Shown: piece by piece, positions 27,832-35,428 of the stretch
Layout: every line of letters begins with the position of its first letter
Numbering within the stretch: the first letter of the stretch is position 1
Assembly: GCA_900551295.1 (NCBI GenBank)
Contig: URVJ01000017.1
Location: 1-51,597 of the forward strand
Direction of reading: 5' to 3'
Length of the DNA: 51,597 nucleotides
DNA from: an uncultured Eubacteriales bacterium
Lineage (GTDB): Bacteria; Bacillota; Clostridia; Oscillospirales; CAG-382
Translations under genes and position numbers: made by a program
Notes under the pieces: model-generated
Databases searched by the model: none
Told to the model about the DNA's origin: nothing
What the model saw: the letters and a program-made list of their open reading frames with translations, nothing else

Positions 27832-27860
27832 TTGAAATGATGAAAAAATAACAATATAAT
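27832..27860 (+). promoter_or_regulatory. Sigma-A type promoter of the tandem activase gene
   Basis: TTGAAA (27832-27837) and TATAAT (27855-27860) are separated by 17 bases. The start codon is about 70 bases downstream. Confidence 0.8.
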
Positions 27861-27932
27861 AGTATTATTATTCTAATGTACACTGCCGCATTTTTTCGCG
27901 GCGCACCCATAAAAGCCGGGAGGAATACGAAA

Positions 27933-30908
27933 TTGGAAACGATGCTTCAGAATCGTGCAGCCGGCACAATGTCCGGCGATGTCAGCGTCGGTATAGATAT
28001 CGGCTCGACCACGGCGAAGATCGTGGTTGTAAAAAACGGCGAGATTTTATTTGAAAAATACGAAAGACATATGTCGCTTGTCCGCGAAAAGACGCTTGAG
28101 CTTGTAAAACAGGCGAGGGAGTATCTTGACGGAGAGTTTCATGCCGCAATATCCGGTTCCGCAGGACTCGGACTTGCCGAAAAGGCAGGTATTCCGTTCG
28201 TGCAGGAGGTTTTTGCGACCGCGGAGACGGTGAAAAAGTTCGCACCCGATACAAGCGTTGTAATAGAGCTTGGCGGAGAGGACGCGAAGATAATCTTCTT
28301 CAAGGGCGGACTTGACGAGAGAATGAACGGCTCATGCGCAGGTGGCACGGGCGCGTTTATAGACCAGATGGCGACGCTGCTCGACATAACGCCGGACGAG
28401 CTTGACGAACTGAGCTTAAAGAGCACGCGCCTTTATCCGATAGCCTCGCGCTGCGGAGTTTTTGCAAAGACCGACATACAGCCGCTGCTGAATCAAGGGG
28501 CTGCAAAAGCCGACATATGCGCAAGCATTTATCAGGCTGTCGTCAATCAGACCATTGCAGGGCTTGCACAGGGACGAAAGATCGACGGAAAAGTAATGTT
28601 TCTCGGCGGTCCGCTCTCTTTCTGCAAGGGACTGGGAATACGTTTCAAGGAAACTCTCGGACTTGATGACGAAAACGCGGTTTTCCCGGAGTATGCGAAA
28701 TATTCCGTTGCGATAGGCGCGTCGCTGTATGCCAAAAAGCAGGAAAAGACATTTACATATGAATCTTTAGCGAAAGCAATAGGAAAAAGCGTCGGAGAAG
28801 CCTCGCAGATTGCCGCAGCACCCCCTCTTTTTGAGAACAGGGAACAGTATGATGAGTTCTGCGCGCGTCACAACACGTCCGACGTAAAGAAAAGAGATAT
28901 AAATACTTATTCCGGAAAAGCTTATCTCGGAATAGACTGCGGCAGCACCACCACAAAGCTTGCGCTTATTTCAGATGACAACGAGCTGCTGTATTCGTAT
29001 TACGACTCGAACAAGGCAGATCCCGTAGGAATAGTGAAAACACAGCTTGAGAAGATATACGGTCTGTGCGCCGACCGCATTACACTCGGCGCGGCTTGCG
29101 TTACGGGATACGGTGAGGAGCTTATAAAGCACGCTTTCGGCGTGGATTTCGGAATTGTCGAAACCATGGCGCATTTCGGCGCAGCAAGATACTTTAAACC
29201 CGACGTTGACTTTATTCTCGATATAGGCGGTCAGGACATAAAGTGCTTTAAAGTACACAACAACTCAATAGACAGCATTATGTTAAATGAGGCTTGTTCT
29301 TCGGGCTGCGGCTCATTTTTGGAGACTTTCGCAAAGTCGCTCGGATATGATATAGAGTCTTTCAGCAAGCTCGGACTTTTTGCAAAGCGTCCCGTTCAGC
29401 TCGGCACGCGCTGCACCGTGTTTATGAATTCCTCGGTAAAGCAGGCGCAGAAGGACGGCGCGGACGTATCCGACATTTCCGCAGGACTTTCGATGAGCGT
29501 TGTAAGAAACGCGATATACAAGGTCATACGTGCGAATTCCGCAAAGGAACTCGGCGAGAACATAGTCGTTCAGGGCGGTACGTTCTACAACGACGCGGTG
29601 CTACGTGCATTTGAACGCGAGATAGGCCACGACGTTGTAAGACCGTCGATAGCAGGACTTATGGGCGCATACGGCGCGGCGCTTTACGCAAAGAAAAACG
29701 CGCCCGAAAAATCCTCGCTTGTTTCAAAGGACGTGCTTGCCGCGTTTACGCACGAATCAAAGAGCGCGGTATGTCACGGCTGTACAAACGGCTGTCACCT
29801 GACGGTGAACATATTCCCCAGCGGAAGAAAATTCATCACGGGAAACAAGTGTGAAAAGGGCGCCGGACTTCAGAATGCGGACGACGGAGGATACAATCTT
29901 CACGAATTCAAGCGAAATGCGCTGACAAGTCTGCCGAAAGGCGAAAACAAGCGCGGAAGAATAGGATTTCCGCTTGCTCTGGGTATGTACGAGCTTTATC
30001 CGCTGTGGAACGGCATATTTACGCATCTCGGCTTTGAGGCTGTGCTGTCGGGACTGTCCACGCGCGAGATATATTCGCTCGGTCAGTACAGCATACCTTC
30101 GGACACGGCTTGCTATCCGGCAAAGATCATGCACGGACACATGGAAAAGCTTATAAACGAAAATGTTGACGCGATTTTTTATCCGTGTCTGTCCTACAAC
30201 ATTGACGAGGGCGCGTCGGACAACCATTACAACTGTCCGGTCGTGGCATATTATCCCGAACTTCTCAACGGAAACATGGACGACCTTAAAAATCACAAAT
30301 TCCTGTATCCGTATCTCAACATAAACGACAGAAAACAGCTTGTGAAAGAGCTGCACAAGTATCTCGGAGAGGCTTTTCCCGACGCTAAGATTTCAAAGCG
30401 CGAGGCAAAGGCGGCCGTCGAACACGGATTTGCACAGTATGAAGCTTATATGCAGTCGGTGCGCGACGAGGGCATGAACGCTATCGAATATGCGCACAAA
30501 AACGGCAAGCGTATACTTATTCTTGCCGGCAGACCGTATCATATTGATCCCGAAATAGGTCACGGCATTGACAAACTTGCAAAATCTCTCGGTTTTGCCG
30601 TCGTAAGCGAGGACAGCGTATGGAGACTTGCAAAAAATCCTCCTGCGGTCAATGTTCTCAATCAGTGGACTTATCATTCAAGACTTTACAATGCGGCTCA
30701 GTTCGCCGTGGAAAACAGCGACGTCGAGCTTGTTCAGCTTGTGTCTTTCGGCTGCGGCGTTGACGCCGTTACTACCGACGAAACCCGTGCTATTCTCGAA
30801 TCCGCAGGAAAACTTTATACCCAGATTAAAATTGACGAAATTACCAACCTCGGCGCTGTTAAAATCCGTCTGCGCAGTCTTATTGGCGCACTGGACGAAC
30901 GAAAGTAG
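27933..30908 (+). CDS. Tandem BadF/BadG/BcrA/BcrD-type acyl-CoA dehydratase activase with DUF2229
   Basis: A 991-residue cytosolic protein of the ATP-dependent activator family that transfers electrons to 2-hydroxyacyl-CoA dehydratases or benzoyl-CoA-type reductases. Two ASKHA ATPase domains are fused: the first starts with GIDIGSTTAK (D22), the second with GIDCGSTTTK (D335). Each has a cysteine pair, C135/C174 and C455/C494, both 39 residues apart, the spacing of the [4Fe-4S] ligands in the Acidaminococcus activator HgdC. The C-terminal third (from about 620) is the DUF2229/CoA enzyme activase region, with CHGCTNGC and CYPAK cysteines. TTG 27933 is chosen for its GGGAGG site; ATG 27942 is the alternative. 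No dehydratase subunit is nearby, so its partner is unknown. Confidence 0.88.
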   Translation: METMLQNRAAGTMSGDVSVGIDIGSTTAKIVVVKNGEILFEKYERHMSLVREKTLELVKQAREYLDGEFHAAISGSAGLGLAEKAGIPFVQEVFATAETVKKFAPDTSVVIELGGEDAKIIFFKGGLDERMNGSCAGGTGAFIDQMATLLDITPDELDELSLKSTRLYPIASRCGVFAKTDIQPLLNQGAAKADICASIYQAVVNQTIAGLAQGRKIDGKVMFLGGPLSFCKGLGIRFKETLGLDDENAVFPEYAKYSVAIGASLYAKKQEKTFTYESLAKAIGKSVGEASQIAAAPPLFENREQYDEFCARHNTSDVKKRDINTYSGKAYLGIDCGSTTTKLALISDDNELLYSYYDSNKADPVGIVKTQLEKIYGLCADRITLGAACVTGYGEELIKHAFGVDFGIVETMAHFGAARYFKPDVDFILDIGGQDIKCFKVHNNSIDSIMLNEACSSGCGSFLETFAKSLGYDIESFSKLGLFAKRPVQLGTRCTVFMNSSVKQAQKDGADVSDISAGLSMSVVRNAIYKVIRANSAKELGENIVVQGGTFYNDAVLRAFEREIGHDVVRPSIAGLMGAYGAALYAKKNAPEKSSLVSKDVLAAFTHESKSAVCHGCTNGCHLTVNIFPSGRKFITGNKCEKGAGLQNADDGGYNLHEFKRNALTSLPKGENKRGRIGFPLALGMYELYPLWNGIFTHLGFEAVLSGLSTREIYSLGQYSIPSDTACYPAKIMHGHMEKLINENVDAIFYPCLSYNIDEGASDNHYNCPVVAYYPELLNGNMDDLKNHKFLYPYLNINDRKQLVKELHKYLGEAFPDAKISKREAKAAVEHGFAQYEAYMQSVRDEGMNAIEYAHKNGKRILILAGRPYHIDPEIGHGIDKLAKSLGFAVVSEDSVWRLAKNPPAVNVLNQWTYHSRLYNAAQFAVENSDVELVQLVSFGCGVDAVTTDETRAILESAGKLYTQIKIDEITNLGAVKIRLRSLIGALDERK

Positions 30909-30919
30909 ATACATTCTCG

Positions 30920-31590
30920 CCGTAGGGGGAACGCGCTTTCTTTTTAAAAAGAAAGCTGCAAAGAAAACGGTAGCCCTTAATTTAGAAAAAGTTGTGGGAT
31001 ACTCTCTGCCGCCGGCTTGTACCGTTCGCAGTCGAACAGCAGGACTGCGAACTCAGATCTAAACAGGTGCCGGAGCAAGCTATGGAAGTTGTGTACTATT
31101 GGTAGCTTTGGAATGTGAAATAAATTCGCAAAAACGAAATATATGCTGTATTTTCACTCCGCACCACCCAAACAAAAAACTAACATTTGTAAAAGTCATC
31201 TCGCGCAAGCGAGCAGGGCAGAAAAATACGTCCTGTTGACTGTTGAAGTATATAAAAAATAACACTTGTGCCGATAAAACTGTAACTTTGTACAGAACCC
31301 CATATCCGCGCGCCTGTCGCGCGGCGATTTCGCAACACAGCTATGTGGACAGTGTAAAACGAGAGTTTTTGAGCTTTCGGAGGGGCAAATAGGTTTTGGT
31401 GCGCGTTTACACTCTTTAGAGTGAAATCCTCCACGTAGCCACGCTTTCGCGGCGGCGTTTGAGCCGCGAAAATCTTTTGTTTTACACTCTTTAGAGCGCC
31501 GCCTTTTCGACTCCGAAAAGTGGGTGTATAAGGTTGCACTTTGAAGAAAATTTCCCGTTTTAGCCCAAAATATAAAATCTCGCCCCCAAA
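30920..31590 (+). repeat. Interspersed structured repeat, long copy C, before the microcompartment locus
   Basis: This is the longest copy, between the activase stop codon and pduV. It has the left palindrome at 30935-30956. Hairpins are at 31024-31052 (GTTCGCAGTC/GACTGCGAAC), 31200-31213 (CTCGC-GCAA-GCGAG, a GNRA-type loop), 31306-31324 (CCGCGCG/CGCGCGG) and 31446-31470 (TTCGCGGC/GCCGCGAA). CTTTTCG-ACTC-CGAAAAG follows near 31503-31520. A motif TTTACACTCTTTAGAG occurs twice (about 31405 and 31481). A long open frame on the minus strand across this copy is not credible: it has no ribosome site and continues antisense through pduV. Confidence 0.88.
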
Positions 31591-31611
31591 AACTAAAAAG
31601 AAGACTGGTAA

Positions 31612-32055
31612 ATGCGAAAACTTATCCTTATAGGCCGCAGCGAAAGCGGAAAAAGTACGCTTATACAGACTCTGCGGCATGAAGAAATACATTATCATAA
31701 AACACAGTATATTGATTATAGCGAGAGTATCATAGATACGCCGGGCGAATACGTCGAGGACAGACAGTTCGGCGGCGCGCTTGCGGTGTATGCGTGTGAG
31801 GCTGATATTGTCGGACTTCTTTGCTCTGCAACCGAACCTTTTTCGCTTTTCCCGCCTAATATCGTCGGTATGTCCACAAGACCTGTCGTCGGTATCGTGA
31901 CGAAGTGCGACCACCCCGACGCAGTGCCCGTAAGAGCCTCCGAATGGCTTAAACTTGCAGGCTGTAAACGTATCTTTTTCACCAGCAGCTATAAAAATGA
32001 GGGTATTCAGGAAATTCTCGACTACCTTTCTCTTCCCAAAGAACCTCAAAATTAA
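31612..32055 (+). CDS. pduV: EutP/PduV family microcompartment GTPase-like protein
   Basis: A 147-residue P-loop protein. The nucleotide motif GRSESGKST is at residues 8-16, IDTPGEYVE is the switch II region and TKCDHP is the base-specificity motif. EutP/PduV proteins are encoded in microcompartment operons; PduV has been linked to positioning of the compartment. It marks the start of the BMC locus. The coding start ATG 31612 is preceded by AAGAAGACTGG. A separate consensus promoter lies between it and the aldolase gene, so it may be expressed independently. Confidence 0.93.
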   Translation: MRKLILIGRSESGKSTLIQTLRHEEIHYHKTQYIDYSESIIDTPGEYVEDRQFGGALAVYACEADIVGLLCSATEPFSLFPPNIVGMSTRPVVGIVTKCDHPDAVPVRASEWLKLAGCKRIFFTSSYKNEGIQEILDYLSLPKEPQN

Positions 32056-32135
32056 TAAATTATTGCCGAAAAAAGTCAAAACCACATAAAACAACAAAAC
32101 TTTTTCAAAAAACCACATTTTTTTACTCAAAACCA

Positions 32136-32164
32136 TTGACATAAGTAAAAACAGGTGTTATAAT
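32136..32164 (+). promoter_or_regulatory. Consensus promoter of the microcompartment operon
   Basis: TTGACA (32136-32141) and TATAAT (32159-32164) match the consensus exactly with 17 bases between. The leader to the aldolase start is about 90 bases. Such a strong core promoter suggests control by a repressor, for which the DeoR-type protein encoded at 37633 is the nearest candidate. Confidence 0.88.
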
Positions 32165-32253
32165 CATATCGTAAAGAAAGGACAGGACTTTGTTCTTGCC
32201 GCTTTTGAATAAAAAAGTAATAAAAAATCATAAAACCAAAGGAGAACAGAAAA

Positions 32254-33063
32254 ATGGCAACAGAGTACGAGATCAAAAAGCAAATCTGCGAAATTGGTAA
32301 GCGTATCTATAACAAGGGAATGGTAGCCTCCAACGACGGTAACATTTCCGTAAAGCTCAACGATAATGAATTCCTCTGCACGCCTACCGGCGTAAGCAAG
32401 GGCTTCATGACTCCCGAGTACATATGCAAGGTTGACGCAAACGGCAAGGTACTTCAGGCATACGAAGGCTTCAAGCCCTCCTCCGAAATCAAAATGCATA
32501 TGAGAGTTTATAAGGAAAGACCGGACGTAAACAGCGTTGTTCACGCACATCCGCTTTACGCTACAAGCTTTGCAATCGCAGGCATTCCGCTTACAGAGCC
32601 GATCATGCCCGAGGCTGTAATCGCGCTCGGATGCGTTCCGATAGCAGAATACGGCACGCCTTCCACCGAGGAAATTCCGGACGCTGTTTCCAAGTATCTT
32701 CCTTACTTTGACGCAGTTCTTCTTGAGAACCACGGCGCACTTACTTTCTCTGATTCGCTTCTTAACGCATATCACAAGATGGAATCCGTAGAATTCTACG
32801 CACGCCTTCTCTATCAGTCCAAGATGCTCGGCGGACCCAAGCCTCTCTCCGAAGAACAGGTACAGAGACTTTATGAGATCAGACGTAAGTTTGGTATGAA
32901 GGGCAAGCACCCGGCAGATCTCTGCATGAACAATAAGCTTGGCAAGCCCAGCTGCCACAGCTGCGGCGGATCGTGCTCCGGAAGCTGCGCTTCTCATAAC
33001 AGCGCCGAAGAGGACATCATCGCTCAGATTACAAAGAACGTACTTGCTCAGCTCGGTAAGTAA
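32254..33063 (+). CDS. Class II aldolase (L-rhamnulose/L-fuculose phosphate type) with C-terminal encapsulation peptide
   Basis: This 269-residue enzyme should cleave a deoxy-ketose 1-phosphate into dihydroxyacetone phosphate and L-lactaldehyde. The aldolase domain fills residues 1-218, with zinc ligands H97, H99 (VHAHP) and H160 (ENHG) and the catalytic glutamate E78. A cysteine-rich linker follows (C224, C234, C237, C241, C245) and then the amphipathic tail EEDIIAQITKNVLAQLGK, which has the form of a BMC encapsulation peptide. The tail predicts targeting into the shell. An AAAGGAGAAC site precedes the start. With rhaA and rhaB in the same window, L-rhamnulose 1-phosphate is the likeliest substrate; fuculose 1-phosphate is also possible. 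Confidence 0.92.
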   Translation: MATEYEIKKQICEIGKRIYNKGMVASNDGNISVKLNDNEFLCTPTGVSKGFMTPEYICKVDANGKVLQAYEGFKPSSEIKMHMRVYKERPDVNSVVHAHPLYATSFAIAGIPLTEPIMPEAVIALGCVPIAEYGTPSTEEIPDAVSKYLPYFDAVLLENHGALTFSDSLLNAYHKMESVEFYARLLYQSKMLGGPKPLSEEQVQRLYEIRRKFGMKGKHPADLCMNNKLGKPSCHSCGGSCSGSCASHNSAEEDIIAQITKNVLAQLGK

Positions 33064-33082
33064 TTGACCGACTCTTAAAGCT

Positions 33083-33598
33083 ATGAGCAAGGAGCTTTCA
33101 GAAATAGTTGACGGCGTTGTAAGACGCGTGCTCGAAGAAAAATCGGGTGTTTCGTCTGCACAGCCGGTAAAACAGAATACTCTTTCAAAAATGACGCTTG
33201 CTGCGGCGCGTGAGATTATAAAGGCGGTCGAAACAAAGGCGCGCGATATGGGCGTAAACGCGGTGGTCGCGGTGAGTGATGCCGGAGGAAATCCGGTCGC
33301 TGTCGAATGTATGGACGGCGCGTTTCTTGCAAGCTACGATATTGCGCTGAATAAGGCATATACCGTCGTAGCACTCAAAATGCCGACATCAAAGCTCGCG
33401 GAACTCGCAAAGCCCGGCGGATCTCTCTACGGTATACAGCATACCAACGGTGGAAAGATAGTAATATTCGGCGGCGGAGAACCGCTTGAAACGACGCACG
33501 GCATAATCGGCGGACTCGGAGTAAGCGGCGGTACGGCAGAGCAGGATACAAAGCTCGGTGCATACGGCAAAGAGTATTTTGAAAAGCATATTTTTTAG
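33083..33598 (+). CDS. GlcG/HbpS (PduO C-terminal-like) domain protein with N-terminal encapsulation peptide
   Basis: A 171-residue protein. Residues 1-19 (with ELSEIVDGVVRRVLEEK) form an amphipathic helix like an encapsulation peptide, followed by a short linker. From about residue 37 the GlcG/HbpS fold is seen: LAAAREIIKAVETKA, VAVSDAGGNPVAVECMDG, FGGGEPL and GVSGGTAEQD. The same fold forms the C-terminal domain of PduO, where haem or corrinoid binding has been described. Its role in this locus is unknown. It starts 19 bases after the aldolase stop and lacks a clear Shine-Dalgarno sequence, so translation may depend on the upstream gene. Confidence 0.85.
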   Translation: MSKELSEIVDGVVRRVLEEKSGVSSAQPVKQNTLSKMTLAAAREIIKAVETKARDMGVNAVVAVSDAGGNPVAVECMDGAFLASYDIALNKAYTVVALKMPTSKLAELAKPGGSLYGIQHTNGGKIVIFGGGEPLETTHGIIGGLGVSGGTAEQDTKLGAYGKEYFEKHIF

Positions 33599-33613
33599 AA
33601 ACGGAGATTTATC

Positions 33614-34834
33614 ATGGACGTTAAAGCTAATGATATTGAAGCCATTGTACGTCAGGTGCTTGAAAACATGAAGGACGCGCCTTCAAACGGTGCGGCAAAT
33701 TCTGCGGCAAAGCCTGCGGGAGCTATTCCCAAGACTGCAAGGGTTGCAATGCTTACAAAGCTTGAACATTTCGACGTCAAGGAATTCCCGATTCCGCCTC
33801 TCGGCGATGACGATGTGCTCGTCAAGGTTGAGGGCTGCGGCGTTTGCGGAACCGACGCGCATGAGTTCAAGAGAGACCCGTTCGGACTTATTCCCGTCGC
33901 GCTCGGACATGAGGGCACGGGCGAAGTAGTCGCAATGGGCAAGAACGTAAAGAAGGACAGTGCCGGAAAGGCGCTCAATATCGGCGATAAGGTTGTTACC
34001 TGTATGATATTCAAGGACAACCCCGATATTACAATGTTCGACCTCAACAAGCAGAATGTCGGCGGAGCAGACGTATACGGACTTCTTCCCGATGATGACG
34101 AGAATAACCACTTAAAGGGCTGGTTCTCGGATTACATACTCGTAAAAGGCGGATCGACCATATTCAACGTAAGCGACCTTGACCTTGATTCGAGAATCCT
34201 TATCGAGCCGTGCGCGGTACTTGTACACGCGGTTGAAAGAGCAAAGACAACGGGTATTCTCAGATTCAATTCGAGAGTTGCGGTTCAGGGCTGCGGACCT
34301 ATCGGTCTTATCTGTATTGCGGTTCTCAGAACAATGGGTATAGAGAATATAGTTGCGGTTGACGGAAACGATATGCGTCTTGAATTCGCCAAGAAGATGG
34401 GCGCAACAAAGACCGTAAACTTCAAGGAACATAAGGGTATAGAGGAACTTGCGGGCGCTGTCAAGGACGCATTCGGCGGTTATCTTGCAGACTTCGCATT
34501 CCAGTGCACCGGTTCTCCCGCGGCACATTCCAATATTTATAAGTTTATACGCAACGGCGGCGGTCTTTGCGAACTGGGATTCTTTATCAACGGCGGCGAC
34601 GCTACGATAAATCCTCACTTCGATATATGCGCAAAGGAAATCACAACCGTAGGCTCTTGGGTTTACACTCTCAGAGATTACGCGACTACTTTCGATTTCC
34701 TCAAGCGTGCAAAGGCAATAGGTATTCCGCTTAATGAGCTTATAACTCATAAATTCCCGCTTGAACAGATTAACGAGGCTCTTGAAACAAACCTTTCCAT
34801 GAAGGGACTCAAGATTGCCGTAGTTAATAAGTAA
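33614..34834 (+). CDS. Zinc-type medium-chain alcohol dehydrogenase with N-terminal encapsulation peptide
   Basis: A 406-residue enzyme. Residues 1-20 (including NDIEAIVRQVLENMK) form a predicted encapsulation peptide, joined by an Ala/Pro/Asn linker (21-40) to a medium-chain dehydrogenase domain. The catalytic zinc ligands are expected at C78 (CGVCGTDAH) and H99 (GHEG); the NAD(P) motif is QGCGPIGLI. The usual four-cysteine structural zinc lobe is absent; that region has a single cysteine (VVTCMIF). It likely interconverts lactaldehyde and 1,2-propanediol, or oxidises another alcohol to recycle NADH, inside the compartment. This is inferred from context; sorbitol or threonine dehydrogenase relatives share the fold. 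Confidence 0.9.
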   Translation: MDVKANDIEAIVRQVLENMKDAPSNGAANSAAKPAGAIPKTARVAMLTKLEHFDVKEFPIPPLGDDDVLVKVEGCGVCGTDAHEFKRDPFGLIPVALGHEGTGEVVAMGKNVKKDSAGKALNIGDKVVTCMIFKDNPDITMFDLNKQNVGGADVYGLLPDDDENNHLKGWFSDYILVKGGSTIFNVSDLDLDSRILIEPCAVLVHAVERAKTTGILRFNSRVAVQGCGPIGLICIAVLRTMGIENIVAVDGNDMRLEFAKKMGATKTVNFKEHKGIEELAGAVKDAFGGYLADFAFQCTGSPAAHSNIYKFIRNGGGLCELGFFINGGDATINPHFDICAKEITTVGSWVYTLRDYATTFDFLKRAKAIGIPLNELITHKFPLEQINEALETNLSMKGLKIAVVNK

Positions 34835-34891
34835 GAGCGAATAACACTGTTGAAAAAATAAAAATATAAATCCTTAAAGGAGGACAAAATC

Positions 34892-35170
34892 ATGGCACTC
34901 GAAGCACTCGGAATGATAGAGACCAGAGGTCTTACCGCAGCAATCGAAGCAGCGGACGCAATGGTAAAGGCAGCAGAGGTAACTCTCATAGGAACCGAAA
35001 AGATCGGAAGCGGACTCGTATCCGTAATGGTAAGAGGCGACGTAGGAGCTGTTAACGCAGCAGTTGACGCAGGTCTCGCAGCAGCTCAGAAGCTCGGCGA
35101 AATCATCGCAACTCACGTTATCCCCAGACCTCACACCGACGTCGAGAAGATTCTTCCTTCTCTCAAGTAA
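34892..35170 (+). CDS. BMC-H hexameric shell protein (PduA/EutM type)
   Basis: A 92-residue single-BMC-domain protein. MALEALGMIETRGLTAAIEAADAMVKAA is recognisable in its segments as the canonical start, with GSGLVSVMVRGDVGAVNAAVDAG as the second conserved block. It forms the hexagonal facets of the shell. The very strong AAAGGAGG ribosome site fits the high copy number needed. It is the only BMC-H gene in the locus, so the shell facets would be built mainly from one hexamer type plus the trimer encoded at 37048. Confidence 0.97.
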   Translation: MALEALGMIETRGLTAAIEAADAMVKAAEVTLIGTEKIGSGLVSVMVRGDVGAVNAAVDAGLAAAQKLGEIIATHVIPRPHTDVEKILPSLK

Positions 35171-35189
35171 TTTTTGCTGTTCGTACATA

Positions 35190-35251
35190 CGCACCGGAAT
35201 CGCACGGATTTTGCTTTTTGCAATTTTTCCGAATTATGCTTTTCCGGTGCG
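35190..35251. other. Long inverted repeat between the two shell genes
   Basis: CGCACCGGAA (35190-35199) and TTCCGGTGCG (35242-35251) are perfect 10-bp complements around a 42-base AT-rich interval that itself holds a small TTGC/GCAA hairpin. It sits in the 258-base gap between the BMC-H and pentamer genes. No T-run follows, so it is more likely an RNA processing or stability element, or a partial attenuator, than a full terminator. It could set the hexamer-to-pentamer ratio; this is inference. The rest of the gap holds no recognisable gene. Confidence 0.6.
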
Positions 35252-35428
35252 GCGTGCGCACGTTTTCGGGTTTACGCGGTTTTTTCAGAGAGTTTGAAAA
35301 AGGCTTTTCGGGGCTCTTTGCATGTTTTTTTGCGATTTTCTGAAAGTGCGGCGTAAGTCCGAAAGAATAATCTCCGAAACGATTTTGTATGCACTTTTTT
35401 CGGGGATTTGAGCGAAAGGATAAAACTT

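Noticed and set aside
31180..32142. Minus-strand open frame of 320 codons across repeat copy C and pduV
   Set aside because: It is antisense to a clear pduV gene, has no ribosome site or domain, and its similarity to frames in copies B and D follows from the shared DNA of the repeat.
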